A stretch of DNA of 64,000 bases from Tautonia marina (GCF_009177065.1 NZ_WEZF01000002.1:1-64000), one strand, 5' to 3'; shown: positions 1 to 9,464, counted from the stretch's first letter. Program-made: numbers and translations. The notes: generated by a model from the letters alone, not told the origin.

Positions 1-329
1 GACCGCTCGAGCGGCCGGAGCTCCCGAGCGGTGCCGCATTCCCGCCCCACGAAGTCTGACGTCCCTTCGGCATGTCCCTCCAGTGTCGGGGCAATTCGTG
101 CTGGTTCCTCGCCGGCGCCATGGCAGATTCTCGCGAACGGTCATGGTGTTGGCAAGCGTGCCACGCCGGGCGCGCTTCGCCTGGGCCCTGGAGGACCCGG
201 TCCCTGCGTCACTCAGGGCAGATCACACGTCAGATGGCATGCTTTTCCGACTCAACGACAGATGACCGCGTGGGAGCGGGCAACCGGCAAGAGGCCACGT
301 CGCTCCGCGATCGCGCTGCGGGACCGACC
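1..329. other. Gene-free left edge with a short inverted repeat
   Basis: No reading frame in this stretch resembles a known protein. The very start contains an 8-bp inverted repeat (ACCGCTCG at 2-9, CGAGCGGT at 25-32) around a GC-rich spacer. It could be part of a terminator or simply chance in GC-rich DNA. The stretch lies downstream of the decayed oxidoreductase on the minus strand. Confidence 0.4.
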
Positions 330-1115
330 TCAGGCGAACTCTGCCAGGCCGGGGATCGCCACCGGCGGGACCGGCAGCGAGAGCCCCCAATCGTACCGCG
401 GCGACGAGCGCTTCTCCTCGCAACTCAGGGCCTGCTCCCAAGTGATCACCTCGCCCGTAGACGTCGCCATCCGACCCATGATCGCCCGCCGCGTGCTCCT
501 GGCCATGGACCCGCCGTTGTTGATCGGCTTGCCCCGCCGGATACTGGCGAACAGCGCGTCATGCTTGGCCTGATGCACGTCCGTCGGCGGGCCGTCGTGG
601 TGCCAGGTCTCGCCGGCCTCGATCCGAGGGCCGAGCCCCCGGCGACTGCTGTTCAGGGCGGCCCGCCCCCTCATGCCGACCGCCTGGGTGCTGATGTCGT
701 TGGCGCAGCCCGCCTGCTGCCGGCAGGTGGCGAAGCGCTTCGCCCCGTCCTCATCCCCGGAGGTGATCGCCAAGGGGTCGTAGATGTGCCCGGAATACGG
801 CCCGGTGCGCGGGCTCCGGCCGCCGGTGTCGACGGTCCTCGCCGGGTCGCAGTGCCCCATTGCCCACGAGCAGGTGGACGTGCTGCTGCTCGACGTCGAA
901 GTCGCCGGAGAGCCAGGTGAAGTCGTACCAGTTGCGCACCTGGTAGGTCATGTCGCTCCAGTCGCTCGAGCGCGGCTTGCCCCGGATCGGGCCGCGGGAG
1001 TCATTCGCCTGCAGGATGAGGACGTCGCCGATGGCTCCGTCATGACTCCTCCGCATGGTCTCGCACAGCCCTTGAACGTGGCGCAGGCTGAGGCCGGAGC
1101 CGACTCACAGGTCCT
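330..1115 (-). pseudogene. Degraded Gfo/Idh/MocA-family oxidoreductase (C-terminal two thirds)
   Basis: Read on the minus strand, the fragments line up with the planctomycete NAD(P)-dependent Gfo/Idh/MocA oxidoreductase C-terminal domain. From about 1105 down they give GLSLRHVQGLCET, then HDGAIGDVLIL, then WYDFTWLSGDF and VEQQHVH. After a frame change near 855-880 they continue with GPYSGHIYDPLA, CRQQAGCANDIS, KPINNGGSMA and the typical tail YDWGLSLPVPPVAIPG, ending in TGA at 330-332. There is an in-frame TGA just before the GLSLRHV segment, and no Rossmann domain or EKP motif is recognisable upstream. At least one frameshift, one nonsense codon and loss of the 5' part mean no functional enzyme is expected. 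An intact paralogue of the superfamily lies at 36399-37853. Confidence in family and pseudogene status is high; the exact 5' limit is not certain. Confidence 0.8.
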
Positions 1116-1396
1116 TCCATGCAAGGGCGGTGCGGCCTCGCCCGATGGGATCGAAGGGCGGTCATGGCCGCATCCTTGCGTCGGTTGCCCCAGGCGGTAT
1201 GCTTGCAAAATCCCGACCGAGGCATGTCGGGTCATCATCGGACTGAGACACCGCATTCGACCTGAGGCGCCGTTAGCACGTCTGCCGAGGCGACCGATGA
1301 CGACAAGTATCCCCGAGGCCTTCCCGTCGAGAGTTGGTATTGCCCCTCGGACAGGCGATGGGCAAGGGAACGCTGAGACGTCAGCGAGCATTCATT
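1116..1396. other. Intergenic, no recognisable gene
   Basis: This stretch lies between the decayed oxidoreductase and the sulfatase fusion, which are transcribed divergently. It may contain unrecognisably decayed 5' sequence of the oxidoreductase. I see no clear promoter or RNA. Confidence 0.35.
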
Positions 1397-3589
1397 ATGA
1401 TCGGTCTTGAAAAAACGATGCTCTCATTCTTCGTCGCGTGCGTATTCAGCTTACCCTCAGATGCGTCTGCCTTCGCAGAGGATGCCACACCGATTCGTGT
1501 CGCCTGCCTGGGAGACAGCATCACTGCCGGGGCTCGGGTGGATCCGACACGCGAGTCTTATCCGGCTCGATTGCAGGAGCTCCTCGGAGGCGGCTTTGAG
1601 GTGCGCAACTTCGGGATCGGTGGGGCCACACTGATCAGAACCGGCCGGCCGAACATCTGGCGTGATCTCGACGCAGTCAAGGAGTTCCAACCGAACATCG
1701 CGGTCATTTCGTTAGGCACGAATGACACGGTTGGAGGCAGCCGCAGGAACTGGGAGCAGATCGACCGGTTTGAGGAAGACTACACTTCCTTGATTGCCGC
1801 GTTGGCGGATCTGCCGACCAGGCCACGGATCGTCGTCTGCACGCCGACCGCGATGGTGCTGACGACGCCGGGGCTCTCCGAGGATCGGCTGGCGGATCTC
1901 ACGCAGCGAAAGACGCGCTTGCAGGAGTTGTGTCGGCGGATTCGAGCACTGACCAGGAGACACGAGGACCAGAATGTCTCCTTGCTCGAACTGAACGAGG
2001 TTCTCCAAGATCGCCCCCAACTGCTCAGCGCGGGCGACGGCGTGCATCCCAATGCCAGTGGATATCTGGCAATCGCCCAAACCGTCGCGGAGCATCTTCG
2101 TCCGCAACCGAAGCGGCCCAATATCGTCTTGTTTCTGGTGGACGACATGGGCTGGCAAGACACCTCGGTGCCGTTCCATGAACAAGCCACCGAGTTCAAC
2201 CGGCGCTACCGCACGCCGCACATGGAGCAACTCGCCAGGACCGGCATGAAGTTTACGCAGGCGTATGCGTGCAGCGTCTGTTCACCGACACGAATCAGCT
2301 TGATGACTGGCCTCAACGCCGCCAGGCATCGGGTGACGAACTGGACCCTCCGGAAGAACGCCAGTAACGATCGGGCGCACCCGCAACTCGACTTTCCCAT
2401 GTGGAATGTCAATGGGCTCAGTCCGGAGCCGGGGATCGAGCGGACGATCCATGCCAAAGCCTTGCCTGCGTATCTGAGCGAAGCCGGTTATCGCACGATT
2501 CACGTCGGCAAGGCACACTTCGGAGCGATTGGCACTCCAGGGAGTGATCCAAGGAACCTCGGCTTCGATGTGAACATCGCTGGCCATGCCGCGGGTGGTC
2601 CCGGCAGCTTCTTGGGTCAGCAAAATTTCAGCGCCGTCTGGCGCGAAGGCGATCGCGTCTGGGACGTGCCCGGCTTGGAGTGTTACCACGGCAAGGACAT
2701 TTTCCTGACGGAAGCTCTCACCAAGGAAGCCAACAAGGCGGTAGACCGAGCCGTCGCAGCCGACAAGCCATTCTTCCTCTACCTGTCGCACTACGCGGTG
2801 CATGTCCCCTTCGCCGTCGATTCGCGCTTCTATCAGAAGTATCGCGATGAAGGCCTCGACCACACGGAATCCATGTACGCCGCGATGGTCGAGGGGATGG
2901 ACAAGTCGCTGGGCGACGTCCTCGCCAACGTCGAACGTCACGGGTTGTCCAACGAGACGATTGTGCTGTTCATGTCCGACAACGGCGGACTGAGTGCGCA
3001 TGGTCGGGGCGGAACGCCTCACACCCACAACACGCCGTTGTCCAGCGGCAAGGGCTCGGCCCACGAAGGTGGCATCCGGGTGCCCATGATCGTCTCGTGG
3101 CCAGGTGTGACGGAAGCCGGTTCGGTTTGCCGGCAGCCGGTGATCATCGAGGACTTCTTCCCTACGTTCCTGGAAATGGCGGGTGTCCCATCGGTCGAGC
3201 AGATCGGCGGCGTGGTCGACGGACGCAGTTTCGTGGGGCTACTGCAGGGCGATCAGGATCAGGCCCGCGAAGCTCGACCACTCGTGTGGCACTTTCCGAA
3301 CCACTGGGGGCCAGAGGGGCCTGGCATCGGTCCTTCCAGCACGATCCGCCTGGGAGATTGGAAGCTGATCTATGATCACCAGTCGCAACAATACGAACTG
3401 TTCAACCTCGCCGAGGACCTGGGGGAACAGAACAATTTGGTTGCGCAGCACCCCGAGGTGCGTGATCGCCTCGCTGGCGAACTTGCCGAATACCTGATCT
3501 CGGTTGAAGCCCAAATGCCGATCAACAAGGCCACCGCAGAGAAGGTGCCCTATCCTGGCCCCGCTGCGGTCGCAGGCGAGGATCGATGA
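1397..3589 (+). CDS. Secreted SGNH hydrolase-arylsulfatase fusion
   Basis: This is a 730-residue exported protein with two hydrolase domains. ATG 1397 is chosen because it begins MIGLEKTMLSFFVACVF, a signal peptide ending near ASAFA; ATG 1418 is an alternative. Residues about 32-235 are an SGNH/GDSL esterase domain: block I GDSIT has nucleophile Ser41, GTNDT follows, and DGVHPNASGY carries the catalytic Asp and His. From about residue 240 a complete sulfatase domain follows: PNIVLFLVDDMGW supplies the metal-binding aspartates, CSPTR has Cys295 in the position modified to formylglycine, and HVGKAH and SDNGG are also present. The arrangement suggests desulfation and deacylation of the same polysaccharide outside the cytoplasm (inference). 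The maturase for the formylglycine is not in the window. Sulfatases are very abundant in planctomycetes, but a covalent SGNH partner is uncommon. Confidence 0.9.
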   Translation: MIGLEKTMLSFFVACVFSLPSDASAFAEDATPIRVACLGDSITAGARVDPTRESYPARLQELLGGGFEVRNFGIGGATLIRTGRPNIWRDLDAVKEFQPNIAVISLGTNDTVGGSRRNWEQIDRFEEDYTSLIAALADLPTRPRIVVCTPTAMVLTTPGLSEDRLADLTQRKTRLQELCRRIRALTRRHEDQNVSLLELNEVLQDRPQLLSAGDGVHPNASGYLAIAQTVAEHLRPQPKRPNIVLFLVDDMGWQDTSVPFHEQATEFNRRYRTPHMEQLARTGMKFTQAYACSVCSPTRISLMTGLNAARHRVTNWTLRKNASNDRAHPQLDFPMWNVNGLSPEPGIERTIHAKALPAYLSEAGYRTIHVGKAHFGAIGTPGSDPRNLGFDVNIAGHAAGGPGSFLGQQNFSAVWREGDRVWDVPGLECYHGKDIFLTEALTKEANKAVDRAVAADKPFFLYLSHYAVHVPFAVDSRFYQKYRDEGLDHTESMYAAMVEGMDKSLGDVLANVERHGLSNETIVLFMSDNGGLSAHGRGGTPHTHNTPLSSGKGSAHEGGIRVPMIVSWPGVTEAGSVCRQPVIIEDFFPTFLEMAGVPSVEQIGGVVDGRSFVGLLQGDQDQAREARPLVWHFPNHWGPEGPGIGPSSTIRLGDWKLIYDHQSQQYELFNLAEDLGEQNNLVAQHPEVRDRLAGELAEYLISVEAQMPINKATAEKVPYPGPAAVAGEDR

Positions 3590-3603
3590 CCTGTCCTAAG
3601 TCT

Positions 3604-3798
3604 CCGCGGATCACGAGGCCGGCCATCCGTTCATGGCCATTTTCGTCGGAGCGCGTATTCGTACCGTCACGATCGAACGGGATTGGGACGATGGTCCGGA
3701 TGCACTGGTCCCCGAAAGTGGGCCCATCGCATTTGAGACTGATCATAGGATCATCGGCCTCGACCTGGGGGCAGGCGCAACCCCTCAGAGATCACTGA
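3604..3798 (+). pseudogene. Fragment of an M41 (FtsH-like) peptidase domain
   Basis: The plus-strand frame from 3604 to the TGA at 3796-3798 reads about 64 residues beginning with SADHEAGHPFMAIFVGARIR and continuing TVTIERDWDDG. HEAGH is the zinc-binding HExxH signature of the M41/FtsH peptidase family. The following A-x-x-x-G-x-x-I-x-x-VTI pattern also matches stand-alone M41-like proteins found in planctomycetes. The fragment starts directly after an in-frame stop, has no SD-like start (a weak ATG lies at 3633), and ends before the third metal ligand and the helical core. It is therefore read as a gene scrap next to transposase remnants. Residue 6 of the motif (Pro instead of Ala) is unusual. 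Family assignment rests on a short motif. Confidence 0.45.
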
Positions 3799-3867
3799 TC
3801 GACTGATCCGACGTCTGGGGTCCGCGAGATCAGGAGTCGACCCGGTTCCGGCGGTGACCTGCGGAGT

Positions 3868-4794
3868 GGGCCATTGTCCATCGCCTTTGCCCGGCGCGAG
3901 CGTTGGCCGATCCGGCTGATGTGCACGCTGCTGGGTGTCCCCCCGTCGGCTTCTCCGACAGGCGGCGTCGACCGCCAAGCGCCGGCGCGCAGCGACGCGA
4001 GGCCTTCGGCATCGGGATCGAGGCCATCCATGGCGAGGTCAAGGCCCGCGACGGCAGCCCGCGGATCCACGCCGAGTTGATCACCCGGGGGCAGCCCTGC
4101 TGCGTCAATACCGTGGCGCGGCTCATGCGCGAGCAGGGAATCGCCGCCAAGACGCTGCGAAAGTTCTGCGTCACGACCGACTCGAACCACGACCACCAAG
4201 TGGCTGAGAATCTGTTGACTCGTCAGTTCGAACCGCAGGCCCCGAATCGGGGCTGGACGGCCGACATCACGTACGTCGCAACCGGCGAGGGCTGGTGGTC
4301 TCTGGCGGCGGTGGAGGACCTACACACGCGGCGGATCGTCGGCTGGTCGATGCCGAAACTGATCGACATTCGCCTGGTCGTCGATACTCTGGAGATGGCG
4401 ATCGCGACGACTCCCCGGCTCCGACCTGGTGGCCCCCTCGGATCAGGGCAGCCAGTACGCCAGCGAGCATTACCGGCGCATCCTGGCCGACCACGAGATC
4501 ACCTGCAGCATGAGCCACCGGAGGAATTGCTGGGAAAATGCCCCGATGGAGAGCGTCTTCGCCTCGTTGGAAAAGGAGCTGATCCACCATGAGGACGACG
4601 CCACGAGAGCGGAAACAAAGGCGAGTCTTTTCGAATCCATCGAAGTGTTTGATCACCGAGTCCGGAGACATTCTTCCCTGGGGTATCAGTCCCCCAACGA
4701 GATCGAGCGGGCCGGATCACTGCGAACCCCGCGCTTGCCCTTCGTGGGGAAATCCACGTCCATCGTGTCGACGCTGACCAGCAGGATGGGCTGA
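3868..4794 (+). pseudogene. IS3-family OrfB transposase, frameshifted
   Basis: Three overlapping reading phases reconstruct an IS3-family OrfB integrase. The first (about 3868-3945) gives FARRERWPIRLMCTLLGV. The second (about 3950-4425) gives GSPRIHAELITRG, VARLMREQGI and the first catalytic Asp in GWTADITYVATGEGWW. The third (about 4430-4794) gives SDQGSQYASEHY with the second Asp and NCWENAPMESVFASLEKEL with the catalytic Glu. The tail HSSLGYQSPNEIERAG is typical of the C-terminus. Frame breaks near 3948 and 4428 fall inside the HTH/core and the DDE domain, so they are damage rather than the programmed OrfA-OrfB frameshift. No OrfA could be recognised upstream. The last frame reads on past its natural end into the neighbouring transposase remnant. 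Confidence 0.85.
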
Positions 4795-5144
4795 TCGTCG
4801 GGGACCAGCCGGACGACGAGCCGACAGAGGCCACAGGCTCACTGAATCGCCGACCACGAGGCCGAGGGGAGGATGCGCTGATCGGTCGTCGGAGGGCCGG
4901 CAACGAGCGGGGCGGCGGTTCGCAACAGGTTGCCGACGGTGCGACGCCCGAGGATCAGGATGGCCGAACTGGCCAGGATCAGCAACCATCGGAAGGTCGG
5001 GCGGGTGAAGGCGTTGGCCAACGCATCGTGGAGCGGCTGGGCTTCGGGCGGTAGGATCATGGCGAGTCCGTCCTCGGTCGGTGGACGAGGGAAGCCGGTT
5101 CGACTCCCCATGCGACCGCCGAGGCGGGCCCGCGAAATCTGCAT
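4745..5144 (-). pseudogene. N-terminal fragment of a second DDE transposase
   Basis: On the minus strand a start at about 5144 leads through LPPEAQPLHDALANAFTRPT, ILILGRRTVGNLLRTAAPLV and SASWSAIQ to a TGA near 4839. The same frame then continues with LCRLVVRLVPDDQPILLVSVDTMD before meeting the IS3 remnant. The GRRTV-NLLRT block followed by a P-I-L-x-x-x-D strand is the start of the IS701/IS4-like DDE transposases common in planctomycete genomes; the Asp would be the first catalytic residue. Everything beyond the first catalytic Asp is gone and there is an internal stop, so it is inactive. The family label is by pattern memory and only moderately certain. Confidence 0.6.
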
Positions 5145-5304
5145 CAGTCGAGTTCAGATGCACAGAAGCCAGGTCTAAAAATCAAGTGAAGCCCCCGTTG
5201 ACCCTGGAAGATGTTTCGCGCAAGATAACTTTGCTTCACCAGTAAGTCAGTCCCGGTTTCCGGCCTTCTCTAGGCATCTTGAAGGCTGAACTCTTGGGCA
5301 ACCC

Positions 5305-5652
5305 ATGACGGTCGCATTCCAACGAATCATCACGGCACTGCTGCTCGCCTCCTATGGGCTGACCTCGGCCTGCGGGGGTGGTCTGCACGCGCTGGTCGAT
5401 GGCTCGCATGATGGGGCTGCAAAGAGTTGCTCGACCGAGGGCGATCACCCCGCCCCCGCCTCTCCGGCATCCGACCACTCGGACTGCCTGATCTGCCACG
5501 TCGTCGCCCAGGGGCAGCTGCTCGACCTTCCAGAACCGATCTCCTCGGAATCGGTCGCCATCGGCGCGGTCATCCCGACCATTCCGATCGATCTTCGTTC
5601 GCCCGATCGCCTCTCAAGCGATCCACGGGCGCCTCCCATCTCGCTCGCCTGA
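5305..5652 (+). CDS. Small secreted protein with a CLICH motif
   Basis: This is a 115-residue protein with an N-terminal hydrophobic segment (ITALLLASYGLTSAC) that could be a signal peptide or lipoprotein signal. It continues through GGGLHALVDG to an acid/His-rich stretch and SDHSDCLICHVVAQGQLL. The C-x-x-C-H cluster preceded by D-H-x-D resembles small DUF2946-like cysteine proteins, and could bind a metal or heme, although a single small CxxCH protein without further cytochrome features need not be a cytochrome. The rest is Pro- and Ser-rich and probably disordered. It is the first gene of the 5.3-12.6 kb cluster, separated by about 210 bp from the DUF58 gene. Function unknown; the metal-binding idea is inference. 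Confidence 0.6.
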   Translation: MTVAFQRIITALLLASYGLTSACGGGLHALVDGSHDGAAKSCSTEGDHPAPASPASDHSDCLICHVVAQGQLLDLPEPISSESVAIGAVIPTIPIDLRSPDRLSSDPRAPPISLA

Positions 5653-5863
5653 CCTGCCCCGACCGACTTCCCCGCCTGGGAGGCGCGATTGCCTGCGCGA
5701 TGACCGCGTAGGAAGAATTGCCCTCCGCCAGGTTCCCGGGGCAGACGGCCTGGGGACCTGCCCTGCAACCCGGCTCCGGCGACGATTGTCGCTGGTAATG
5801 ACCCTAAGGGCTGCCCGGCCGGGCCATCCGGCCGGTGCGGTGGCATGGCGAGCACACACAGCG

Positions 5864-7153
5864 ATGACGACTCTTTCCCGAGGGGGGGCCGCGCCCGCGC
5901 GGACCCGCTCCATGTGGTTGCGTGAACTCCGATGGGCCCGGCGGCTCGACCCGATCGTCCGGCATCCGCTCGCGGTGCTCGGCACGGCGACGGTCGCGGC
6001 GGTCCTCTGCGGCCTGGTACTGCATCCGAGGGGCCTGGCGCTGGCAGGAGGCCTGGCGACGGTCATGGCCCTGGGTGTCGTCTGGCCCTGGGTCAGCCTC
6101 CGGGGGCTGCGGGGGGCCGTCTCTTTCATGCAGTCCCGAGGCCGGGAAGGGCAGCCGGTCGCCGCCCGCCTGGAGTTCCGAAACCGGGCGCCGTGGGGGG
6201 CCTGGGGGCTCGCAATCCGCTTCGGAAGCGGGACGTTCGACGATCCGAGCCCGCTGGCCGTGGCTCACGTCGGCGGCTGGCGGCGGGGGGTCGTCGAGTG
6301 GACCTTCATGCCCGATCGTCGGGGTGAGCACCCGGTCGGCGGCGCACGGCTTACGACCGGCTTCCCATTCGGCCTGCGAGAGTCAGCCCGATCGCTGGCC
6401 GTTGAGCGTCCCGTGCTCATCTGGCCGAGGACCTTCCCCGTCGGTCCGATTCCCGAGGAGGCCGGCGGCGAGGCCTCGGAGGGGACTTCCTTCTGCGACC
6501 GCCCCGGCGACGCGGGCGACCTGCTTGGCGTCCGGCCCTACCGCCGGGGGGACCCGCTTCGTCGGGTCCACTGGGCGCAGACGGCTCGGCACGGAGAGTT
6601 GATCGTCTGCGAGCGGCAGGCCGCAGCCGTGCCGAGGGTCCAGGTCGTGCTCGACCTCGACCCAATCACCCACGTCGGCCGAGGGCCCGACGGCTCGCTG
6701 GAATGGGCGATCCGGGTGGCTGCCAGCCTGCTCGACGACTGGATCGGCCAGGGGGCCGAGGCCGAACTCGTCGTCGGCGACCGCTCGCTGACGGCGAAGG
6801 GCGGGACGACCGCTGCTCGGCGTGCGGCGATGCTCGACGCTATTGCACGGCTTGATTCGGAGGGGTGCGGCCCGCTCGCCGACGCGCTTGACGGCCCGGC
6901 CTGCCTGCGGTTCGGACGGGGCTTGCGAGTGGTCGTCTGCACCGACCGAGCACGTCTCGGGGGGAGAGATCGTCCAGGAGCCACCATTGAGCGGTTCGCA
7001 GTGCTTGCGACGACGGCATTCGAGGAGGGAGGAGCGGCCGGATCGCCGATCAACCCGGCCTGGCCCACCCAACCCTGGATCGTGATTGACGACCCGACGC
7101 GCGTCCCCCGTCAGGTCTGGCGCCAGCGAAAGGAGATCGGCGATGTTCGCTGA
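5864..7153 (+). CDS. DUF58 domain protein
   Basis: This 429-residue protein has an N-terminal membrane hairpin (about residues 40-75: VLGTATVAAVLCGLVLH, then LATVMALGVVWPWVSL), followed by a beta-rich segment and the DUF58 signature RPYRRGDPLRRVHWAQTARHG. A von Willebrand A-like C-terminal half with VVLDLDP follows. DUF58 proteins are encoded with MoxR ATPases and transglutaminase-core membrane proteins and are thought to act with them in maturation or assembly of envelope complexes. All three are present here. ATG 5864 is one start; ATG 5912 (MWLRELRW) is equally plausible because neither has a good SD sequence. Its stop overlaps the next start by 11 bases, indicating translational coupling. 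Confidence 0.85.
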   Translation: MTTLSRGGAAPARTRSMWLRELRWARRLDPIVRHPLAVLGTATVAAVLCGLVLHPRGLALAGGLATVMALGVVWPWVSLRGLRGAVSFMQSRGREGQPVAARLEFRNRAPWGAWGLAIRFGSGTFDDPSPLAVAHVGGWRRGVVEWTFMPDRRGEHPVGGARLTTGFPFGLRESARSLAVERPVLIWPRTFPVGPIPEEAGGEASEGTSFCDRPGDAGDLLGVRPYRRGDPLRRVHWAQTARHGELIVCERQAAAVPRVQVVLDLDPITHVGRGPDGSLEWAIRVAASLLDDWIGQGAEAELVVGDRSLTAKGGTTAARRAAMLDAIARLDSEGCGPLADALDGPACLRFGRGLRVVVCTDRARLGGRDRPGATIERFAVLATTAFEEGGAAGSPINPAWPTQPWIVIDDPTRVPRQVWRQRKEIGDVR

Positions 7154-9464
7154 GAACCAACGGGACCGCCAGGCGGTTGGCCTGACCATCGCCCTGGCGG
7201 CGATCGGCGTGGCGAGCCTGGAACTGGCCGTCTGCGGCATGACACACTCGACCGCCCTTGCCTTGCTTCGAGCCGGAGGGCTTGTCGCCGTGATGCTCGC
7301 GGCCTTTGCCCTGCTGGGCCGGGGTCGGAGCGATCGGGGCCGATTGCCGACACGGCGGGAGACGATCGCCCTGCTCGTCCTGGCCGCCCTGCCGCTCGCC
7401 TGGCATCCGGCACGAATCGCGGTACTCGGCGGTGGGGTGATGCTGGAGACGATGCTGCTCGAGGGGCTGCGGAACCTGGGGCTCGGGCTGGCCGCCCTGT
7501 CTCGCAAGCCGATGGCGGGGCGGCTGGCGGCGGTGGTTGCGTTGTTCGGGGTGTTGGTCGGCTCGTCGCTGGTCGAGAGCCAGGCGATGACCGTGATGGC
7601 CGGGGCCTTCGCGGTCATCGGGGCCGGCTGGCTTCTGACTGGGTACTGGCTGGGGCTACCGACAGGCAGGGTGTCGGAGGGCCGTCCGCCTTTGGCTGGG
7701 GCAGCGGTGGCGCTCGGGGTCGTGGCGGCGATGCTCGCCATCGCGACCGTCGGCCCGACGACCGCCGCCACGGCGCTCGCCGGCCTCTTTCCCTCCTCGG
7801 GCGGCACCGACTGGTCGGACCCCGAGGCCCGCTCCGGCGTCGGCGACGGCCCAAACGAGGTCGACGCCCGCGACTCGGCCGACAGCGTCGGCTTCTCCCA
7901 GAGCGAGGTCTATCTGGAGACGGATCAGCCGAGCCTGTACGACGCCTTTAGCGAGACCTTCGGCGAACCCATCAAGAAGACGCAGGAGAAGGCCATCGCG
8001 CTCGGGCCGACCGAGATTCAGGAGCGTCGCGAGCACCCGTCCGAGGATCATCGCGCCGGCCGCGAGTTCTCGACGCACCGCAAGCCGCCCGGCCCCCGCG
8101 ACCCACCGGGGGCCGACGCTGACTCTCTCCTCTACGTCCGGGGCCGCGCGCCGGCCCACCTGCGACTCGTCGCCTATGACACCTTCGATGGCGCATCGTG
8201 GGTTGTGGGCCCGCCGTCTCCGAGCGATGCTCGGCTCCAGGGGGAGGGGCCGGATAGCCCCTGGCTGCGGGTCGAGATGCTGGCCCGCCCGTACCTCTCG
8301 GGACAGGTGAGGCATCGGGTCAAGGTCGGCCTGCTGGAGACGGCGAGCATCCCGAGCCCGGCCCACCTGGAGCGCTTCCGGGTCGGCAGCGTCAACCGCG
8401 TCGACTTCTACGAGTGGGCCCAGCCGGGCGTCCTTCGGATGAGAGGCCGGACGATCCCGCCGGGGACGGTGATCGACACCGAGGCGCGCTCGCCTCTCCC
8501 GGAGTCGCTGCGGCGACTCACTTTCCCGGAGCGACCTGGCGACGCGTTCCTCCGGTACAGGCAAACTCCCGAGGGCCCACCGGCCCTGCTCCGGCTTGCC
8601 TCGGAGTGGTCCGCCGGTGTCCCGAGGGGCTGGCAGCAGGTCGAGGCCGTCGTCTCCCAACTGCGTGGCCACTGCACGTTCGATCGGGCTGCGACGCCCC
8701 CCGAGGACTGCCCCGACGTGATGGCCCACTTCCTGGTGAACACCCGAAGAGGTCCCGACTACCTGTTCGCCACGGCGGCGGCCCTGATGCTGCGGTCGCT
8801 CGGCTACCCGACCCGGGTCGTCGGCGGCCTCTACGTCGATCCGAGGAGGTACGACCCGGTCGCTCGGCACGTCGCTGTGGCATCGGGCGACGCCCATCTC
8901 TGGGTCGAGGTCCAGGTCCCCGGCGGCGACTGGGTGGCGGTCGAACCGACGCCGGGCTTCGATTTGATGCCGCCTGTCCGGTCGCCGCTCGATCGCGTGC
9001 TGGCGGGCATCGCCTTGGCCGGGAGTTGGGCGGCCAGGAACGTCGCGGGACTGGCGATGGCGACGATCGGGATCGGCCTGCTGGTCTGGCGACGCCGCGA
9101 GGTGCTCGACCGCGCCTGGACGCTCGCCTGGTGCCTGGCGACGCAGGCCGGGGCGCCGTCGCAGGCGGTGCTCGCGACCCTCCGGCTGGTCGAGCGTCGT
9201 GCATCCCTGGCGGGCCGGGCCCGGACGATCGGCGAGACGCCGTCGCAGTGGTGCGGCGGCATCGTCGCCTCGGCGCCGGACCACCTGGGGGTCGACCTCC
9301 AGGCCCTCGTCCGGCTCGCCCAGTGGAGCGCTTACGCCCCCGTTCCGCTCCCGGTCGATGTCAACTGCAGGGCCCTCTGCCGCCGTGTCGTGCGGGGCTG
9401 GACGCTCCGCACCTTCCGGGCGATCGCGTCCCCAGACCATCTCACAAGGGAACTGGCATCATGA
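7143..9464 (+). CDS. Transglutaminase-fold membrane protein lacking the catalytic Cys
   Basis: This is a 773-residue membrane protein. ATG 7143 is supported by AAAGGAGA six bases upstream and by overlap with the DUF58 stop. The N-terminal ~220 residues form six or more TM helices. A long extracytoplasmic part follows, with a transglutaminase-core domain at about residues 520-620. Then come one TM helix ([10 protein letters not shown]) and a cytoplasmic DUF4129-like tail with TIGETPSQW. In active family members the nucleophile sits in R-R-G-x-C-E-H-F-A. Here the segment reads [20 protein letters not shown], placing Asp539 where Cys is expected. The His strand (DAHLWVEV) is kept and the Asp of D-x-T-P is Glu (VEPTPG). 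It is thus probably a pseudoenzyme that binds peptide substrates for the MoxR/DUF58 partners. Confidence 0.85.
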   Translation: MFAENQRDRQAVGLTIALAAIGVASLELAVCGMTHSTALALLRAGGLVAVMLAAFALLGRGRSDRGRLPTRRETIALLVLAALPLAWHPARIAVLGGGVMLETMLLEGLRNLGLGLAALSRKPMAGRLAAVVALFGVLVGSSLVESQAMTVMAGAFAVIGAGWLLTGYWLGLPTGRVSEGRPPLAGAAVALGVVAAMLAIATVGPTTAATALAGLFPSSGGTDWSDPEARSGVGDGPNEVDARDSADSVGFSQSEVYLETDQPSLYDAFSETFGEPIKKTQEKAIALGPTEIQERREHPSEDHRAGREFSTHRKPPGPRDPPGADADSLLYVRGRAPAHLRLVAYDTFDGASWVVGPPSPSDARLQGEGPDSPWLRVEMLARPYLSGQVRHRVKVGLLETASIPSPAHLERFRVGSVNRVDFYEWAQPGVLRMRGRTIPPGTVIDTEARSPLPESLRRLTFPERPGDAFLRYRQTPEGPPALLRLASEWSAGVPRGWQQVEAVVSQLRGHCTFDRAATPPEDCPDVMAHFLVNTRRGPDYLFATAAALMLRSLGYPTRVVGGLYVDPRRYDPVARHVAVASGDAHLWVEVQVPGGDWVAVEPTPGFDLMPPVRSPLDRVLAGIALAGSWAARNVAGLAMATIGIGLLVWRRREVLDRAWTLAWCLATQAGAPSQAVLATLRLVERRASLAGRARTIGETPSQWCGGIVASAPDHLGVDLQALVRLAQWSAYAPVPLPVDVNCRALCRRVVRGWTLRTFRAIASPDHLTRELAS

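Larger units (their letters stand above)
3868..5144. mobile_element. Composite insertion-sequence scar (IS3 remnant abutting a second IS)
   Basis: An IS3-family remnant reading plus and a DDE transposase fragment reading minus meet tail to tail. The IS3 C-terminal motif ends near 4717, and the first catalytic-Asp region of the other element ends near 4745, so the junction lies in roughly 4715-4745. One element inserted into or recombined with the other, and both then decayed. Terminal inverted repeats and target duplications could not be identified by eye. The scar forms the left flank of the GC-richer gene cluster that begins at 5305. Confidence 0.6.

Noticed and set aside
4400-4450. Programmed frameshift in the IS3 transposase
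   Set aside because: IS3 programmed frameshifting joins OrfA and OrfB upstream of the DDE core; this break is inside the DDE domain and a second break exists near 3948.
7656-9440. Long open frame on the minus strand antisense to the transglutaminase-fold gene
   Set aside because: Arg/His-rich composition without family motifs; it is the mirror of GC-rich coding in the well-supported plus-strand gene.
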